DNA of 64,000 bases from Polyangia bacterium (GCA_030430565.1 JAUIKS010000045.1:27574-91573); one strand, 5' to 3'; positions 9,601-19,253 are shown, counted from the first letter of the stretch. Program-made: numbers and translations. Notes: generated by a model not told the origin, from the letters alone.

Positions 9601-10995
9601 TCAGCTGATGACCGGGTTGGCCCCTGTTCGAGCTGACTTTCGGACCAGGACGCGCAGGCGCCGGCGCGCCTCCTCGAGCTCGGGCTCGCGGGTGAGCGCG
9701 GCCTGCAGGCAGTCGATGGCGCCGGAGGTGTCGGCGCGCAGCTCGAGCAGCCACACGCCCTTGCGCGCGAGCGCGAGGCCGCTGTCGGGGTAGGCGTCGA
9801 TCGCGTCGTCGAGCACCGAGAAGGCCTCATCGTGCTCGCCGCGCTCCTTGAGCAGGGTGGCGATGAGGACCCGCAGCTCGAGCGCGTCGGCGCCGAGCTC
9901 CTGGGCGCGCTGGGCGTGCTGCATGGCGCGGTCTTGGGCGCCGTCGCGGTGCTCGACCTCGGCGAGGCGGTGCAGCAGCGCGGCCTGCTTGAGGCCCTCA
10001 GCCTCGCCGCGCGCGTCGGCGTCGCGCAGGCATTTTTCGAAGTAGACGCGGGCGCGGCGGACGACCTTGCGCTCGAAGCTCTTGACCGTCCCGAGCCCGT
10101 GCGCGGCGACCAGCCGCTCGACGCGGGCGTCGCTCTCGGGCTCGTCCGCCCAGGCGTAGGCCGTGGCCGCGAGCAGCGGCTCCTCACGCTCCTCGAGACC
10201 CTCGCCCAGCGATCGCGCGAGCGCGCCGTCGAACACGCGGCGCGACTCGGGTTCGACGTCCCACAGCTCGAAGAACATCCACAGGAAGTCGCCGCGGTCG
10301 ATCGCCAGCACGTACTCGGACATGCGCCGGTGCACGCCGCTGTCCTCGGGCGTGATGTCCTCGAGGCGATCCATCTGCGAGTGGAAGACGCCGGTGTTGC
10401 CCGTGAGCAGGGCCTCGCGCGCGACCTCCTCGGCGGCCAGGCGCTCGATCACCGACTCCTCGGTGACGGGCTCGCCCGCCAGGCTCGTGATGATCTCCTC
10501 GGGCTCGTCCTCGGTGAAGGCCTGGGCGATGGGGCCCGTCGCCTCCCAGGGCGCGCCGACTCCCTCGAGGTGGGCGCGGATGGCCCGCGAGAGCTGCTCC
10601 CAGCCATGCGGGCTGATGCCGCGGTCTTGGACCACGAGCGCGCCGTCGTCGAGCGAGAGCCGCCAGCGCAGCCCCTTGTCTTCCTCGTGCAGCCCGTGCC
10701 GGACGTCGTCCCACGCGCAGCGCTGGACGGTGCCGTTGCGCCAGCGCAGCTCGATGCCGTCGCCGCTGATCGTGACGAGCCGCGGCGCCGAGCGGATGAA
10801 GCGGACCCAGTAATACGAGAAGCCGCCGGCCGCCGCCGCGAGCGTGATGATCACCTGCAGCGCGCGCCCGACCTCGACGCGGTTCCCGAGCATCCAGGCC
10901 GCGAGCCCGCCGACCAGGAGCGCAATTATGCTGTGCTCGAGCACCGCGTTGCGGGCGCTCGGACGAAGATGAAGGGTGTTCTCGCTACCACCCAC
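9601..10995 (-). CDS. Membrane protein with C-terminal TPR repeats
   Basis: 464 residues from the GTG at 10995; longer in-frame starts would add an Arg/Pro-rich stretch that looks non-coding. Two membrane segments (about 20-65) are followed by a small beta-rich domain (VTISGDGIELRWRNGTVQRCAWDDV) resembling PH-like domains of bacterial membrane proteins. A long acidic region comes next, then tetratricopeptide-like repeats (about 330-455: LLHRLAEVEHRDGAQDRAM, ALELRVLIATLLKERGEHDEA, ALARKGVWLLELRADTSGA). It is likely an inner-membrane scaffold. The lipoprotein gene follows after four bases. I do not assign a pathway. Confidence 0.75.
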   Translation of the reverse strand: MGGSENTLHLRPSARNAVLEHSIIALLVGGLAAWMLGNRVEVGRALQVIITLAAAAGGFSYYWVRFIRSAPRLVTISGDGIELRWRNGTVQRCAWDDVRHGLHEEDKGLRWRLSLDDGALVVQDRGISPHGWEQLSRAIRAHLEGVGAPWEATGPIAQAFTEDEPEEIITSLAGEPVTEESVIERLAAEEVAREALLTGNTGVFHSQMDRLEDITPEDSGVHRRMSEYVLAIDRGDFLWMFFELWDVEPESRRVFDGALARSLGEGLEEREEPLLAATAYAWADEPESDARVERLVAAHGLGTVKSFERKVVRRARVYFEKCLRDADARGEAEGLKQAALLHRLAEVEHRDGAQDRAMQHAQRAQELGADALELRVLIATLLKERGEHDEAFSVLDDAIDAYPDSGLALARKGVWLLELRADTSGAIDCLQAALTREPELEEARRRLRVLVRKSARTGANPVIS

Positions 10996-11127
10996 GGCGT
11001 GATTGTACCACTGCGGCGCGCGCCGGTTGATCGCGCGCGGCGGGGCGCGCCGCCACAGCCCACATCGGCCCCTGGAGTTGCAGCGCGCGCGCGAGTGCGG
11101 GCGTCTGCACAACGCGAACCTAAAAAC

Positions 11128-11143
11128 ATGTCCGAAAGGTCAC
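11128..11143. promoter_or_regulatory. Dyad TGTCC-GAAA-GGTCA
   Basis: ATGTCC-GAAA-GGTCAC lies about 133 bp upstream of the TPR membrane protein start, inside an AT-rich patch (TAAAAACATG). It is a member of the recurring TGTCY-N4-RGACA family with one base change in the right arm. Confidence 0.4.
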
Positions 11144-11204
11144 GGAGAAGTCGCGCGTCGGGGGCGGCAGCCCCCGAGGCGCGGCGCGGCAGCTACATCG
11201 ACCG

Positions 11205-11231
11205 ACACGCGCTCCCACGACGAGCGCGTGT
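11205..11231 (-). terminator. Hairpin downstream of the TonB-like gene
   Basis: ACACGCGCTC and GAGCGCGTGT form a perfect 10-bp stem with a 7-base loop, about 108 bp beyond the stop of the TonB-like gene. No U-tract follows, so termination would be weak or Rho-assisted. The rest of 10996-11338 holds no gene that I can support. Confidence 0.45.
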
Positions 11232-11338
11232 GCGTAGCGAAGCGACGACGCCGGACGCGATGGTCAGCAGCTGTCCCAAGCCCCATACCGCGTATCGACG
11301 TCGCCAGCGTGAAGTCGGCGGAGAAGTTCCGCGATCCC

Positions 11339-12436
11339 CTAGCGGCGGATCCGGAAGATCCGCGGGGAGCCGTCGAACTCGAGGATGAAGCCGAAGGTGA
11401 ATTCGATGAGCCCGGTCTTCGGGTCGACGAGCTGCCGCGGCGGGTTGTTGAAGGGGTGCGCGCTGCGGACGGCGCGGATCGCCTCGGTGTCGAGCTCCTG
11501 GATGCCGCACGAGCGCTCGACGCTGACGCGCTTGAGCGAGCCGTCGGGGTTGAGGCTGATGAGGAGCCGCGTGGTGCGGGTGCGGGTGCCCCAGCGGGTG
11601 CCGTCGGGGTCGCGCGCGCGTCGAACGCTGACCGGATCCCAGTGCTGGGCGATCTGATCGCGGACGCGGTTAAAGAACGAGGCGTACTTCCAGCGCTTCG
11701 AGTTGACCAGCGTCTCGTCGCCGGGCTCGACATCGCGCAGGTCGTCGATCGAGGGGCGACCGAAGAGCTGACGAAGCGTGTCCTGTGAGCCGCGGAGGTT
11801 GGGCGCGCCGGGGTTGGGGATCTGTGGTTTTCCGCTCTCGCCGTCCGCCCGGTCTTCGGCGCGGGCGTCCATGCGCTCGCCGACCTCGTTGGAGCGGTTG
11901 AGCTCGCCGTCTTCGCTGTCGGACACGTCCGGGTCGTTGGGGGTCCCGCGGGTCGCCGGGGTCTGGCCCTCGGCGGACTTGGACGGCTCGCTGGACGGTT
12001 TTCTCGCGGGCGTGGGCGGGGAGCCGTCCTGCTGCGGTGATTTCCGCGCGGCTTCTTGGGAGCTGGCGCTGGGTCGGGGCGAGCGCGGCGCTCGGCTCTC
12101 GCGCTCGACGCGGCGATCGAATTCGCTGAGGAAGTCGCTGGCGTCGGGTCGCTCTTCGCGCTCGGGCGGCTCTTGGTTGATCAGCTTGCCCTTGGGCTTG
12201 TCGAGCTCGGGGCTCTCCTCGGGCTGCTTGGCTTCGTCGTCTTCCTCGTCCTGGGGCTCGAGGAGCGAGACCTCCATGAGGCCGCCGGCGAGGGGCAGGG
12301 GCGGGGCGTTCCACGCGGTCGCCAGGATCTTGTTGCCAACCGGCAGCAGGATGGCGTGGATGACGACCGAGCCGAGCAGCATGGCGAGGACCATGCCGAT
12401 ATTCGGCCCGTCGTTGCGTCGGCGGCGGCGGGACAC
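11339..12436 (-). CDS. TonB-like energy transducer protein
   Basis: 365 residues from a GTG. The layout is that of TonB: a short basic N terminus (SRRRRRNDGPNIG), one membrane anchor (about 15-38), a long Pro/Glu/Lys/Ser-rich periplasmic spacer (to about 235), and a C-terminal domain. That domain contains WDPVSVRRARDPDG, TTRLLISLNPDGSLKRVSVERSCG and LDTEAIRAVRSAHPFNNPP, matching the TonB C-terminal beta-alpha-beta pattern. Proteins like this couple proton motive force to outer-membrane receptors or, in myxobacteria, appear in gliding and transport machinery. No ExbB/ExbD is adjacent. Confidence 0.82.
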   Translation of the reverse strand: MSRRRRRNDGPNIGMVLAMLLGSVVIHAILLPVGNKILATAWNAPPLPLAGGLMEVSLLEPQDEEDDEAKQPEESPELDKPKGKLINQEPPEREERPDASDFLSEFDRRVERESRAPRSPRPSASSQEAARKSPQQDGSPPTPARKPSSEPSKSAEGQTPATRGTPNDPDVSDSEDGELNRSNEVGERMDARAEDRADGESGKPQIPNPGAPNLRGSQDTLRQLFGRPSIDDLRDVEPGDETLVNSKRWKYASFFNRVRDQIAQHWDPVSVRRARDPDGTRWGTRTRTTRLLISLNPDGSLKRVSVERSCGIQELDTEAIRAVRSAHPFNNPPRQLVDPKTGLIEFTFGFILEFDGSPRIFRIRR

Positions 12437-12797
12437 TCCAGGGCAGAGTATAGCGAGCCGGGCTTCGTTGACCCGTCTCGTGATGGCGCCAAGCGCGCGT
12501 TGTCGACGCTCGCGTCGCTGTTCGCTCCGGCTGGGCGTGAACGTGAGACACGCGGGCTCTTGGAGGGAGGGGCGGGGGCCTACTTGCGGAAGTCACGTAA
12601 ACGACGCCCTTCGGGACTGGTTGCGGGGGCCACGGGAGCGACTCACTTCGTGGGCCTCTCCCATGCTCTTGGTGCGTGGTCGCCGAACGGGCAGGTTTGG
12701 CGCGGACTGGTTGTGCGGTCGGGCCGGTTGCGCGGCCTCCGGGGGCGTTGGAACACGGCGAGCAACGGGGGCGGGCGTCGTGGTAGACCGCTGCTCG
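12437..12797. other. Divergent intergenic region, no gene found
   Basis: 361 bases between the TonB-like gene and thyX, which diverge. It must carry both promoters, but I could not pick out convincing elements. Open frames here lack start signals and continue as antisense of the neighbours. Confidence 0.5.
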
Positions 12798-13742
12798 ATG
12801 TCGAACGATACGTCCGCGAGCGCGCCCGAACCTGTCTCGAATTCTGAGGTCGTGACGTTGCCGGTTCGCGAGACGCGGCGGACGTGCTCGGAGGGGGCCG
12901 AGGCGCTGCTGGGCGAGGTGACGCCGGTGCTCGATCAGGGCTTCGTGCAGGTCATCGACTACATGGGCGATGACTTCGACATCGTCCAGGCGGCGCGGGT
13001 CAGCTACGGCCCCAGCACGAAGCGCGTGCACAACGATCGCGGGCTTTTGCGGTACTTGATGCGGCATCGGCACACGACGCCGTTTGAGATGTGCGAGGTG
13101 AAGTTTCGCTGCAAGATGCCGATCTTCGTCGCGCGCCAGTGGATCCGCCACCGGACCGCGAACGTCAACGAGATGTCGCTGCGCTACAGCCGGGCCGACG
13201 ACACCTTCTATGTGCCGGCGCTCGAGCAGGTGACGCTGCAGTCGAAGTCGAACCGCCAGGGGCGCGAGGACGGCGGCGCGCTGTCCCGCGACGTTCGTGA
13301 GCGCGTCCGCGGGATGATGACCAAGCGCCACGAGGAGCTGTACGCGGACTACTGCGAGCTGGCCGAGGAGCTGGGGATCGCCCGCGAGCTCGCGCGCTCG
13401 CTCCTGCCGGTCTCGCTGTACACGCAGTGGATCTGGAAGATCGACCTGCACAACCTCATGCACTTCTTGGCGCTGCGCCTCGACAGCCACGCGCAGTACG
13501 AGATCCGCGTCTACGCCGAGGCGATGGCGCGCTTCACGAAGGCCTGGGTGCCGCTCGCGTGGGAGGCGTTCACCGACTACCGGCTCGAGAGCACCAGCCT
13601 GAGCCGGCTCGAGCTGCGCGCGCTCGGGCAGCTGCTCGGCGGCGTGGACGAGGCCGCGGCGATCGAGCGGGCGGGGCTGAAGGGTCGCGAGCTGCGAGAG
13701 TTTCGCGCCAAGCTCGCGCGCATTCAGGGCCTCGGCGAGTGA
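12798..13742 (+). CDS. thyX: Flavin-dependent thymidylate synthase
   Basis: 314 residues from the ATG at 12798. It methylates dUMP to dTMP using methylene-tetrahydrofolate, with FAD and NADPH as reductants, and replaces ThyA. The signature RHRTANVNEMSLR (residues 117-129) matches the ThyX motif RHR-x7-S. The supporting segments HTTPFEMCEVKFRCKMPIFVARQW, SLYTQWIWKIDLHNLMHFLALR and AQYEIRVYA are also characteristic. The first 20 residues (Ser/Ala/Pro-rich) are probably a disordered extension. A hydrolase gene begins five bases after the stop, so the two are likely co-transcribed. Confidence 0.96.
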   Translation: MSNDTSASAPEPVSNSEVVTLPVRETRRTCSEGAEALLGEVTPVLDQGFVQVIDYMGDDFDIVQAARVSYGPSTKRVHNDRGLLRYLMRHRHTTPFEMCEVKFRCKMPIFVARQWIRHRTANVNEMSLRYSRADDTFYVPALEQVTLQSKSNRQGREDGGALSRDVRERVRGMMTKRHEELYADYCELAEELGIARELARSLLPVSLYTQWIWKIDLHNLMHFLALRLDSHAQYEIRVYAEAMARFTKAWVPLAWEAFTDYRLESTSLSRLELRALGQLLGGVDEAAAIERAGLKGRELREFRAKLARIQGLGE

Positions 13743-13746
13743 CGCC

Positions 13747-14673
13747 ATGACCAGCACCAGCGCTGATACACGATTGCCCGCGCCGAGCCTGCCGTCGTGG
13801 ATCGAGGCGATGATGCCGGCCGATCTGCGGCGCTATCGCGTCGAGGTCGAGGGCGTGGCGCTGCACGTGTGCGAGCGCGGCCCCGAGGACGCGCCGCCGG
13901 TCCTGCTGCTGCACGGCAACCCGACGTGGAGCTTCCTCTACCGCAAGGTCGCGGGCGCGCTGCAGGGCGCGCCGCTGCGCCTCGTGATGCCAGACCTGCC
14001 GGGGCTCGGCCTGTCTGATAAGCCACGTGACCCGGGCTTTCACACGCTGCGCGACCACGCGCGCGTGCTCGGCGGGCTCATCGATCGCCTCGAGCTCGCG
14101 CCGATGATCTTCGTCGGGCAGGACTGGGGCGGACCGATCGGCCTGCGCGCGCTCGCGGAGCGACCGGGGCGACTCGCGGGCCTCGTCGTGCTCAACACGA
14201 CGGTCGGGCCGCCCAAGCGCGGCTTTCGCCCGACCGCCTTTCACCGCCTCAGCCGGCTCCCGTGGGTGAGCGATCTAGTGTTTCGCGGCCTGCAGTTCCC
14301 GCAGGTCGGGATGCAGCTGGCCCAGGGCGATCGCGCGAGCATCCGCGGCGACGTGGCGCGCGCGTACCGGTATCCCCTGCGTCGACTCCACGATCGCGTC
14401 GGGCCGCTGGCGCTCGCGCGGATGGTCCCGAATTCGCTCGCGCACCCCTCGGTGCCCGAGCTCGAGCGCTGCCGCGAGCTCGTCGAGCGATTCACCGGTC
14501 CGAGCGCGATCGTCTGGGGCGAGCGCGATCCGATCCTCGGGCGGCTGCTGCGGCGGACCCAGCGCTGGATGCCGCGCGCGAGCGTGTACGTGACCCAGGC
14601 CGGCCACTTCCTGCAGGAGGAGGTCCCGGGCCCGATCGCGCGGGCGATCCGCGAGGTCGCCGGGCTTCGCTGA
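13747..14673 (+). CDS. Haloalkane-dehalogenase-like alpha/beta hydrolase
   Basis: 308 residues. The oxyanion and halide-binding motif HGNPTWS (Asn58) and the nucleophile elbow GQDWGG (Asp126 followed by Trp127) are the hallmarks of haloalkane dehalogenases, in which Asp is the nucleophile and the Asn/Trp pair stabilises halide. The acid is probably Asp in WGERDP, and the base is the His in QAGHFLQEE. Family members also include renilla-luciferase-type and epoxide-hydrolase-like enzymes, so dehalogenation is likely but not proven. It lies five bases downstream of thyX. Confidence 0.85.
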   Translation: MTSTSADTRLPAPSLPSWIEAMMPADLRRYRVEVEGVALHVCERGPEDAPPVLLLHGNPTWSFLYRKVAGALQGAPLRLVMPDLPGLGLSDKPRDPGFHTLRDHARVLGGLIDRLELAPMIFVGQDWGGPIGLRALAERPGRLAGLVVLNTTVGPPKRGFRPTAFHRLSRLPWVSDLVFRGLQFPQVGMQLAQGDRASIRGDVARAYRYPLRRLHDRVGPLALARMVPNSLAHPSVPELERCRELVERFTGPSAIVWGERDPILGRLLRRTQRWMPRASVYVTQAGHFLQEEVPGPIARAIREVAGLR

Positions 14674-14727
14674 CGCGCGCGAACTCGTACCGACCGCCGC
14701 GCGCCCGCGGGGTATCCTCCACGGCGC

Positions 14728-16911
14728 ATGCCGTCCCCGCCGCGGTTTTGGATCTCGCGTTGGTTCCGGATCACGCTGCTCGTGTTGTTCACGGCCTTCG
14801 TCGTCGCGCCGACGCTGCTCCCCGGGATCGCAAGCGCGCGCAAGGCGCCCGTGATCGAGCCCGGGCGCGAGCGAGAGGTCATGGCCCTGTTCGCGCCCTA
14901 TCAGGCCGGCGGCGAGCCGGTCGAGGGCTGGCGGCTGCACTCCGTGCAGATCCAGGCCTCGAGCATCCACGCGGTGCTGAGCACCGAGGACGGCGCGGCC
15001 GCGAAGCTGGTGCTCGACCACGTCTCGAACCAGCCGGCGGAGGTGACGACCGGGAGCTTCGCGATCCACTTCATCGGCGCGCAGACCCCCGAGGCCGAGG
15101 CCGCGCTGCGCCGCGTCGCCGGGGCGGTGCAGCGCAACGACGACGGCGAGTTCTGGAAGATCGTCCGCGAGCTCGAGCCGCCGCCCGACAGCTCGGACCC
15201 GCTGCGCGGCACCGTCATGGACAGCCGCGTGATCGGGGCCTGGCTGCGCGACGGCCTGCTCTCGCTGTTTCTGATCGCGGCGGTCCTGGGCGCGCTCGCG
15301 GTCCACGTGCTGCGCGGGCGGCCGCGCTGGGAGCTCCTGACGCTGCTCGCGATCCTCGGCGTCGGCGCGGCGCTACGGCTCTACATGGTCGAGCCACACC
15401 TGCTCGGCGTGTGGGCGTGGTCGCGCTACACGGAGTCGGCCCGCACCGTGTTCTTCGGGCGCGGGCTCGGGCTCATCAGCTACTACCTCGGCGGCGTCTA
15501 CTACCAGATCGAGACCAGCTTCGCGGTCAACCTCGCGTTCGGCCTGCTCGCCCCCCTCGCGATCTACGTCCACGGCTGCTACCTGCTCAAGGACCACCGC
15601 GTCGCGCTGATGACCTCGGGCCTGCTCGCGCTGCTCCCCAGCCACATCCGCTTCACCCGCAGCGAGGTCGCGTTCATCCCGTCGATCGTGATGTCCTCGT
15701 TCACCTTCGCGCTGCTGCACATCGCGCTGACCGAGCGCAACCGCGCGTTTCGCTGGGCGGCGCTGCTGGGGCTGCCGCTGATCGTCGCGCGCATGGTCCG
15801 GGTGCGCCCGCTCAACGTCCTGTTCTTGGCGCTGTTCGTCGGCGTCGCGCTCTACCTGCGCGCCGACTCGACCTCGCGAAAGCAGCGCGGGCTGGTGGTC
15901 GGCTTCCTGTTGCTCGGCGGGATCCCGGCGGCCGTGATGCATCTGGGCCAGAAGTACGCCGGCAACGTCAAGGAGGGCCTGAGCCTCCACGTGCTCGAGG
16001 ACGCCTTTTACCTGCTCTTCGACCCGATCTCCAACACGCTGCTCAACCCGACGATCACGCCGATTTTGTGGATCCTCGCCGCCGGCTACGGCGTCTACGT
16101 GAGCTGGCGGAAGAACCACCGCCTCACCGTCATCCTGCTCGGCTGGATCCTCTTGTTCCACACCGGGCACGCCTACGTGATCTCGAACCAGGCGGCGATG
16201 CAGGCCCGCTACTACCTGCACATGGCGGTGCCGTTTTTAATGCTCGCGGCGATCGGCGGCTGCGAGCTGTGGCGTCAGCGGCGGTGGGCCGGCGCGGGCT
16301 TCATCGTCTACTCGCTCGCCTGTCCCGTGATGCACATGGGCTTCATCCGCGACTACGCCTACAACGAGGTCATCGAGTACGAGTTCTTGATGAGTCAGCG
16401 CGAGCGCGTGCCCGAGGACTGCACCATCCTCGAGTTCTTCAGCCAGGACGGCAACGACCGCGAGGAGCCCTTCGAGCGGCTCGGCTCCTACCTCAAAGAC
16501 GGCGAGCACATGAACCGCTTCGACGTCATCTCGATCGGCGCCGAGCTCGGGGTCGATCACCGCGACGCGCTGCACCACGGCGCAGACCCGGCGGAGGGGC
16601 GCCCGGCGGAGGAGCTGATCCGCGTCGACGCCCAGAAGAAGATCGACGAGCTCGCCGGGAGCCAGTGCCTGTACTTCTACTCGAGCCTCGCCTGCGCCAG
16701 CCAGAAGACCAAGGACCAGCCGATCGCGCCGATCTGTCAGCGGCTCTTGGAGCGCGTGCAGATCGAGGTCGAGGCCGAGCACCGCTTCCTCAGCCGGCGT
16801 TATGACGCGCAGCTGTCGATCGGGCTCAGCGAAGGCGAAGAAGCTCGGCTCACGCTGTATCGCGTGACCAGCTCGCACGGCTTCGGCGGCGATGGTCAGC
16901 GCGGGCGTTGA
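14728..16911 (+). CDS. Polytopic membrane protein, GT-C-like
   Basis: 727 residues. An N-terminal membrane helix (about 10-32) is followed by a soluble domain of about 140 residues, then roughly ten membrane segments (about 175-560) with short polar loops, and a C-terminal soluble tail with Cys pairs. The pattern of long hydrophobic helices with loops such as LLPSHIRFTRSEVAFIPS is like GT-C fold glycosyltransferases (ArnT/PMT type), which use lipid-linked sugars at the periplasmic face, but I do not see a clear catalytic Asp-Asp motif. The stop lies five bases from the convergent Ser-His-Gly peptide gene. Confidence 0.7.
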   Translation: MPSPPRFWISRWFRITLLVLFTAFVVAPTLLPGIASARKAPVIEPGREREVMALFAPYQAGGEPVEGWRLHSVQIQASSIHAVLSTEDGAAAKLVLDHVSNQPAEVTTGSFAIHFIGAQTPEAEAALRRVAGAVQRNDDGEFWKIVRELEPPPDSSDPLRGTVMDSRVIGAWLRDGLLSLFLIAAVLGALAVHVLRGRPRWELLTLLAILGVGAALRLYMVEPHLLGVWAWSRYTESARTVFFGRGLGLISYYLGGVYYQIETSFAVNLAFGLLAPLAIYVHGCYLLKDHRVALMTSGLLALLPSHIRFTRSEVAFIPSIVMSSFTFALLHIALTERNRAFRWAALLGLPLIVARMVRVRPLNVLFLALFVGVALYLRADSTSRKQRGLVVGFLLLGGIPAAVMHLGQKYAGNVKEGLSLHVLEDAFYLLFDPISNTLLNPTITPILWILAAGYGVYVSWRKNHRLTVILLGWILLFHTGHAYVISNQAAMQARYYLHMAVPFLMLAAIGGCELWRQRRWAGAGFIVYSLACPVMHMGFIRDYAYNEVIEYEFLMSQRERVPEDCTILEFFSQDGNDREEPFERLGSYLKDGEHMNRFDVISIGAELGVDHRDALHHGADPAEGRPAEELIRVDAQKKIDELAGSQCLYFYSSLACASQKTKDQPIAPICQRLLERVQIEVEAEHRFLSRRYDAQLSIGLSEGEEARLTLYRVTSSHGFGGDGQRGR

Positions 16912-16916
16912 GCTCG

Positions 16917-17234
16917 CTACCAGCTGCCGTGGGAGCCGTGGGAGCCGTGGGAGCCGTGGGAGCCGTGGGAGCCGTGGGAGCCGTGGGAGCCGTGGGAGCC
17001 GTGGGAGCCGTGAGAGCCGTGGGAGCAGTGCGTTGGCGCGGCGAGGCTCGCGATTCGCAGGTCCGGCTGACCGTCGGCGGGGATGTCCGCGTAGACCCGC
17101 GCGCGGTCTGAGATCTTGCGCTGATGTCGCGAGAGACTCCCGTTCGCGGTCTTGCGAAACAGCGGCAGCTCGGGCGTGTCAGATGCGGGGGCCGTCGTGG
17201 GATTCGGACGCTTGGACTCGGACCGCGATGGCAT
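16917..17234 (-). CDS. Cys-(Ser-His-Gly)11-Ser-Trp peptide, RiPP-like precursor 1
   Basis: 105 residues from the ATG at 17234, preceded by a good Shine-Dalgarno (GGAG, about 9 bases upstream). The N-terminal two thirds are polar. A segment LPLFRK...SRHQRKISDRARVYAD is shared with the second peptide of this type 6 kb away (LPTFNR...MSNQREISDKARLYAD). The C terminus is His-Cys followed by eleven perfect Ser-His-Gly units, then Ser-Trp-stop. A conserved leader-like part plus a short repetitive core, with radical SAM genes nearby, fits a modified-peptide precursor. Read in the other register the units are His-Gly-Ser, recalling His-Xaa-Ser repeat peptides tied to radical SAM enzymes. A plain metal-binding tail is the main alternative. 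Confidence 0.72.
   Translation of the reverse strand: MPSRSESKRPNPTTAPASDTPELPLFRKTANGSLSRHQRKISDRARVYADIPADGQPDLRIASLAAPTHCSHGSHGSHGSHGSHGSHGSHGSHGSHGSHGSHGSW
16926..17024 (-). repeat. 11 x 9-bp tandem repeat encoding Ser-His-Gly
   Basis: Eleven tandem 9-bp units (plus-strand GCCGTGGGA; one unit is GCCGTGAGA) fill 99 bp without interruption. On the minus strand they read TCC-CAC-GGC, Ser-His-Gly. The near-identity shows recent expansion. The second peptide gene uses TCG for Ser in every unit instead. Confidence 0.95.
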
Positions 17235-17519
17235 TGGCACTCTCCTGCTCCTGGGCCGGACGCGGGGGGAGCCGACCCGATGTTCACCGGCCAGCCGGCC
17301 GCGTGCGAATCCTACCACGTCGACCTGCCGGCCGGCTCATGCCGCGCAGATGTCCTAGTGCGGGGTCATCGCCTGGGGGGCGCGGCCGACGACGCGGCCG
17401 GCGCGACGGCCGTCTTGGGCCGTTTCCGGCTTGTCTGCAGGCCGTGGCGAAGCCGATGGCCGACGGCGTTGCTGGTATCCTGTGAGCGCCCGTCTTGGGG
17501 CTCCGGATGGTCTAACGAG

Positions 17520-18956
17520 ATGAACAGAACATGTAATTTCCTCGGATGGGTCGGGATTTGTGCCCTCGCCGTCGGCTGCGGCGACTCCGACGGCGAGAAC
17601 TCGCTCTCGGGCATGATGACGAACGTCACCACCAACTCGTCGAACGGCAACACATCGACCGATACCGACCCGACGGGCGCGACGACGGACAGCCCGACGA
17701 CGGGCTCCGCGACGACCGAGGGTCCAGTGACGAGCGCGACGACGACGACGACGGCGGTCGAGACGACCGACGGCACCACGACGACGGACGAGTCGACCAG
17801 CTCCTCGGGTCCGAGCGAGACCACCGAGGCCGACGTGTGCGGAAACGGCATCCAGGAGGAAGGCGAGTTCTGCGACGGCGACGACCTGCCGTTCGCGAAG
17901 TGCAAGGACTACGACTCCGACAAGTACTCGGGCGGCGACCTGAGCTGCGCGATCTCGTGCAAGTACAATTTCACCGACTGCGTCCAGATCGAGTGCGAGG
18001 CGCCGCCGAACCACCTGCCCTGCGACGACGACTCCGACGAGTTCATCCACGCGCTCGGGATCAACTGCTACACGATCGACGTCCAGCAGTGGACCGATCA
18101 GAACTCGAACTACGCGCTCGACTTCCTGCTGCTCTCGGACGACGAGTCGGCCTACCGGGTCGTCAAGCAGTACGGCTCGTACTTCGACGGCAACGAGCCC
18201 TACTGGAGCCCGACCGAGGGCGACCGCTTCGTGCTGATCAGCAACGGCCAGTTCCCCGACGTCGACCTGCAGGGCAAGCTGCTGGCGCCCCCCGGATCGG
18301 CGCAGAACGGCGGCCAGACCAACAACATGAACCCGAGCAACGTGCCCTCGCTGCCCGGCGTCATGGAGTGGCAGCAGGGCAGCAACAACGGCGACGGCGG
18401 CACGCCCTTCTTCGACTGCGACGGCAACAACGACTGCTCGGACACCCTCGACGCGCAGTGGAACCAGGGCGCCAAGATCGCCAACGACGTCATCTACTTC
18501 GAGCTCGACCTGCAGGTGCCCAAGGGGACCTTCGGCTACTCGATCGACTTCGCGTTCTTCTCGGCCGAGTACCCCGAGTACGTCAACGGCGGCGAGTTTA
18601 ACGACATGGCGATCGTGTGGTCGACGAGCGAGGCCTACACGGGCAACGTGACCTTCCTGATCGACGAGAACGACACGCCGCAGCCGCTGACGGTGACGGC
18701 GCTCTCGAACGCCGGCCTGATCACGCTCAACGGCGACTCGCCGGAGCTCAAGGACACCGGCTACGACCAGGTCGGCGGCGCGACGCCGTGGGTCTCGGCG
18801 ACGGGCCCGGCGAAGCCGAGCGAGCAGTTCACGCTGGCGTTCACGGTGTTCGACAAGGTCGACGCCGAGATCAACACGGCGCTCGCGCTGGACAACTTCC
18901 AGTGGGACTGCGCCGGCTGCAACATCGAGCAGGCCGACGGCTGCGGCATCGGCTAG
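17520..18956 (+). CDS. Lipoprotein with choice-of-anchor-like domain
   Basis: 478 residues from the ATG at 17520. The signal ends in ALAVGC, a good lipobox. A Thr/Ser/Asp-rich linker (about 25-105) leads to a Cys-containing segment VCGNGIQEEGEFCDGDD like the start of DUF4215-type repeats. The main domain (about 165-470) contains FFSAEYPEYVNGGEFNDMAIVW and ends in ALALDNFQWDC, which resembles the 'choice-of-anchor' extracellular domains of bacterial surface proteins. It diverges from Ser-His-Gly peptide gene 1. Its 285-bp upstream region holds no other gene. The role is unknown; a surface-exposed binding protein is likely. Confidence 0.78.
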   Translation: MNRTCNFLGWVGICALAVGCGDSDGENSLSGMMTNVTTNSSNGNTSTDTDPTGATTDSPTTGSATTEGPVTSATTTTTAVETTDGTTTTDESTSSSGPSETTEADVCGNGIQEEGEFCDGDDLPFAKCKDYDSDKYSGGDLSCAISCKYNFTDCVQIECEAPPNHLPCDDDSDEFIHALGINCYTIDVQQWTDQNSNYALDFLLLSDDESAYRVVKQYGSYFDGNEPYWSPTEGDRFVLISNGQFPDVDLQGKLLAPPGSAQNGGQTNNMNPSNVPSLPGVMEWQQGSNNGDGGTPFFDCDGNNDCSDTLDAQWNQGAKIANDVIYFELDLQVPKGTFGYSIDFAFFSAEYPEYVNGGEFNDMAIVWSTSEAYTGNVTFLIDENDTPQPLTVTALSNAGLITLNGDSPELKDTGYDQVGGATPWVSATGPAKPSEQFTLAFTVFDKVDAEINTALALDNFQWDCAGCNIEQADGCGIG

Positions 18957-19253
18957 CGGCCCGCGCCCGCGACCCGCTCCGCTTGTGCGGGGCGGTCGTC
19001 AGGGCAGGCGGCAGACGGCAGAGCGCGCCGCTGCTGTGCCCGCGCCGGTCGTGGTGTCGGTGTAGACCGGGGCGCAGGCGAGCGCGGACACGCCCAGCGC
19101 GGCCGCGCGCGCGTGGTCGTGCGGGGAGGCTTCACGGGACTGACTATCGCACGGAGCGGCGCGTCAACACGCGCTCGCGGCGCTGCGCGCCCGCGTCGCG
19201 CGTCGACGCGGCGCGCCGTGGGCCTGTTACGATCGCGGGCACTCGGGAGCGCG

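Noticed and set aside
16926..17024. Regular 9-bp repeats could be a CRISPR array or intergenic VNTR
   Set aside because: Units are contiguous without spacers, keep a reading frame with start, Shine-Dalgarno and stop, and encode the same peptide as a second gene with different codons.
18957..19253. Possible small minus-strand gene in the gap before the first radical SAM gene
   Set aside because: A frame ends in a Cys-containing tail, but I found no start or ribosome-binding site and no similarity; the gap probably holds only regulatory DNA.
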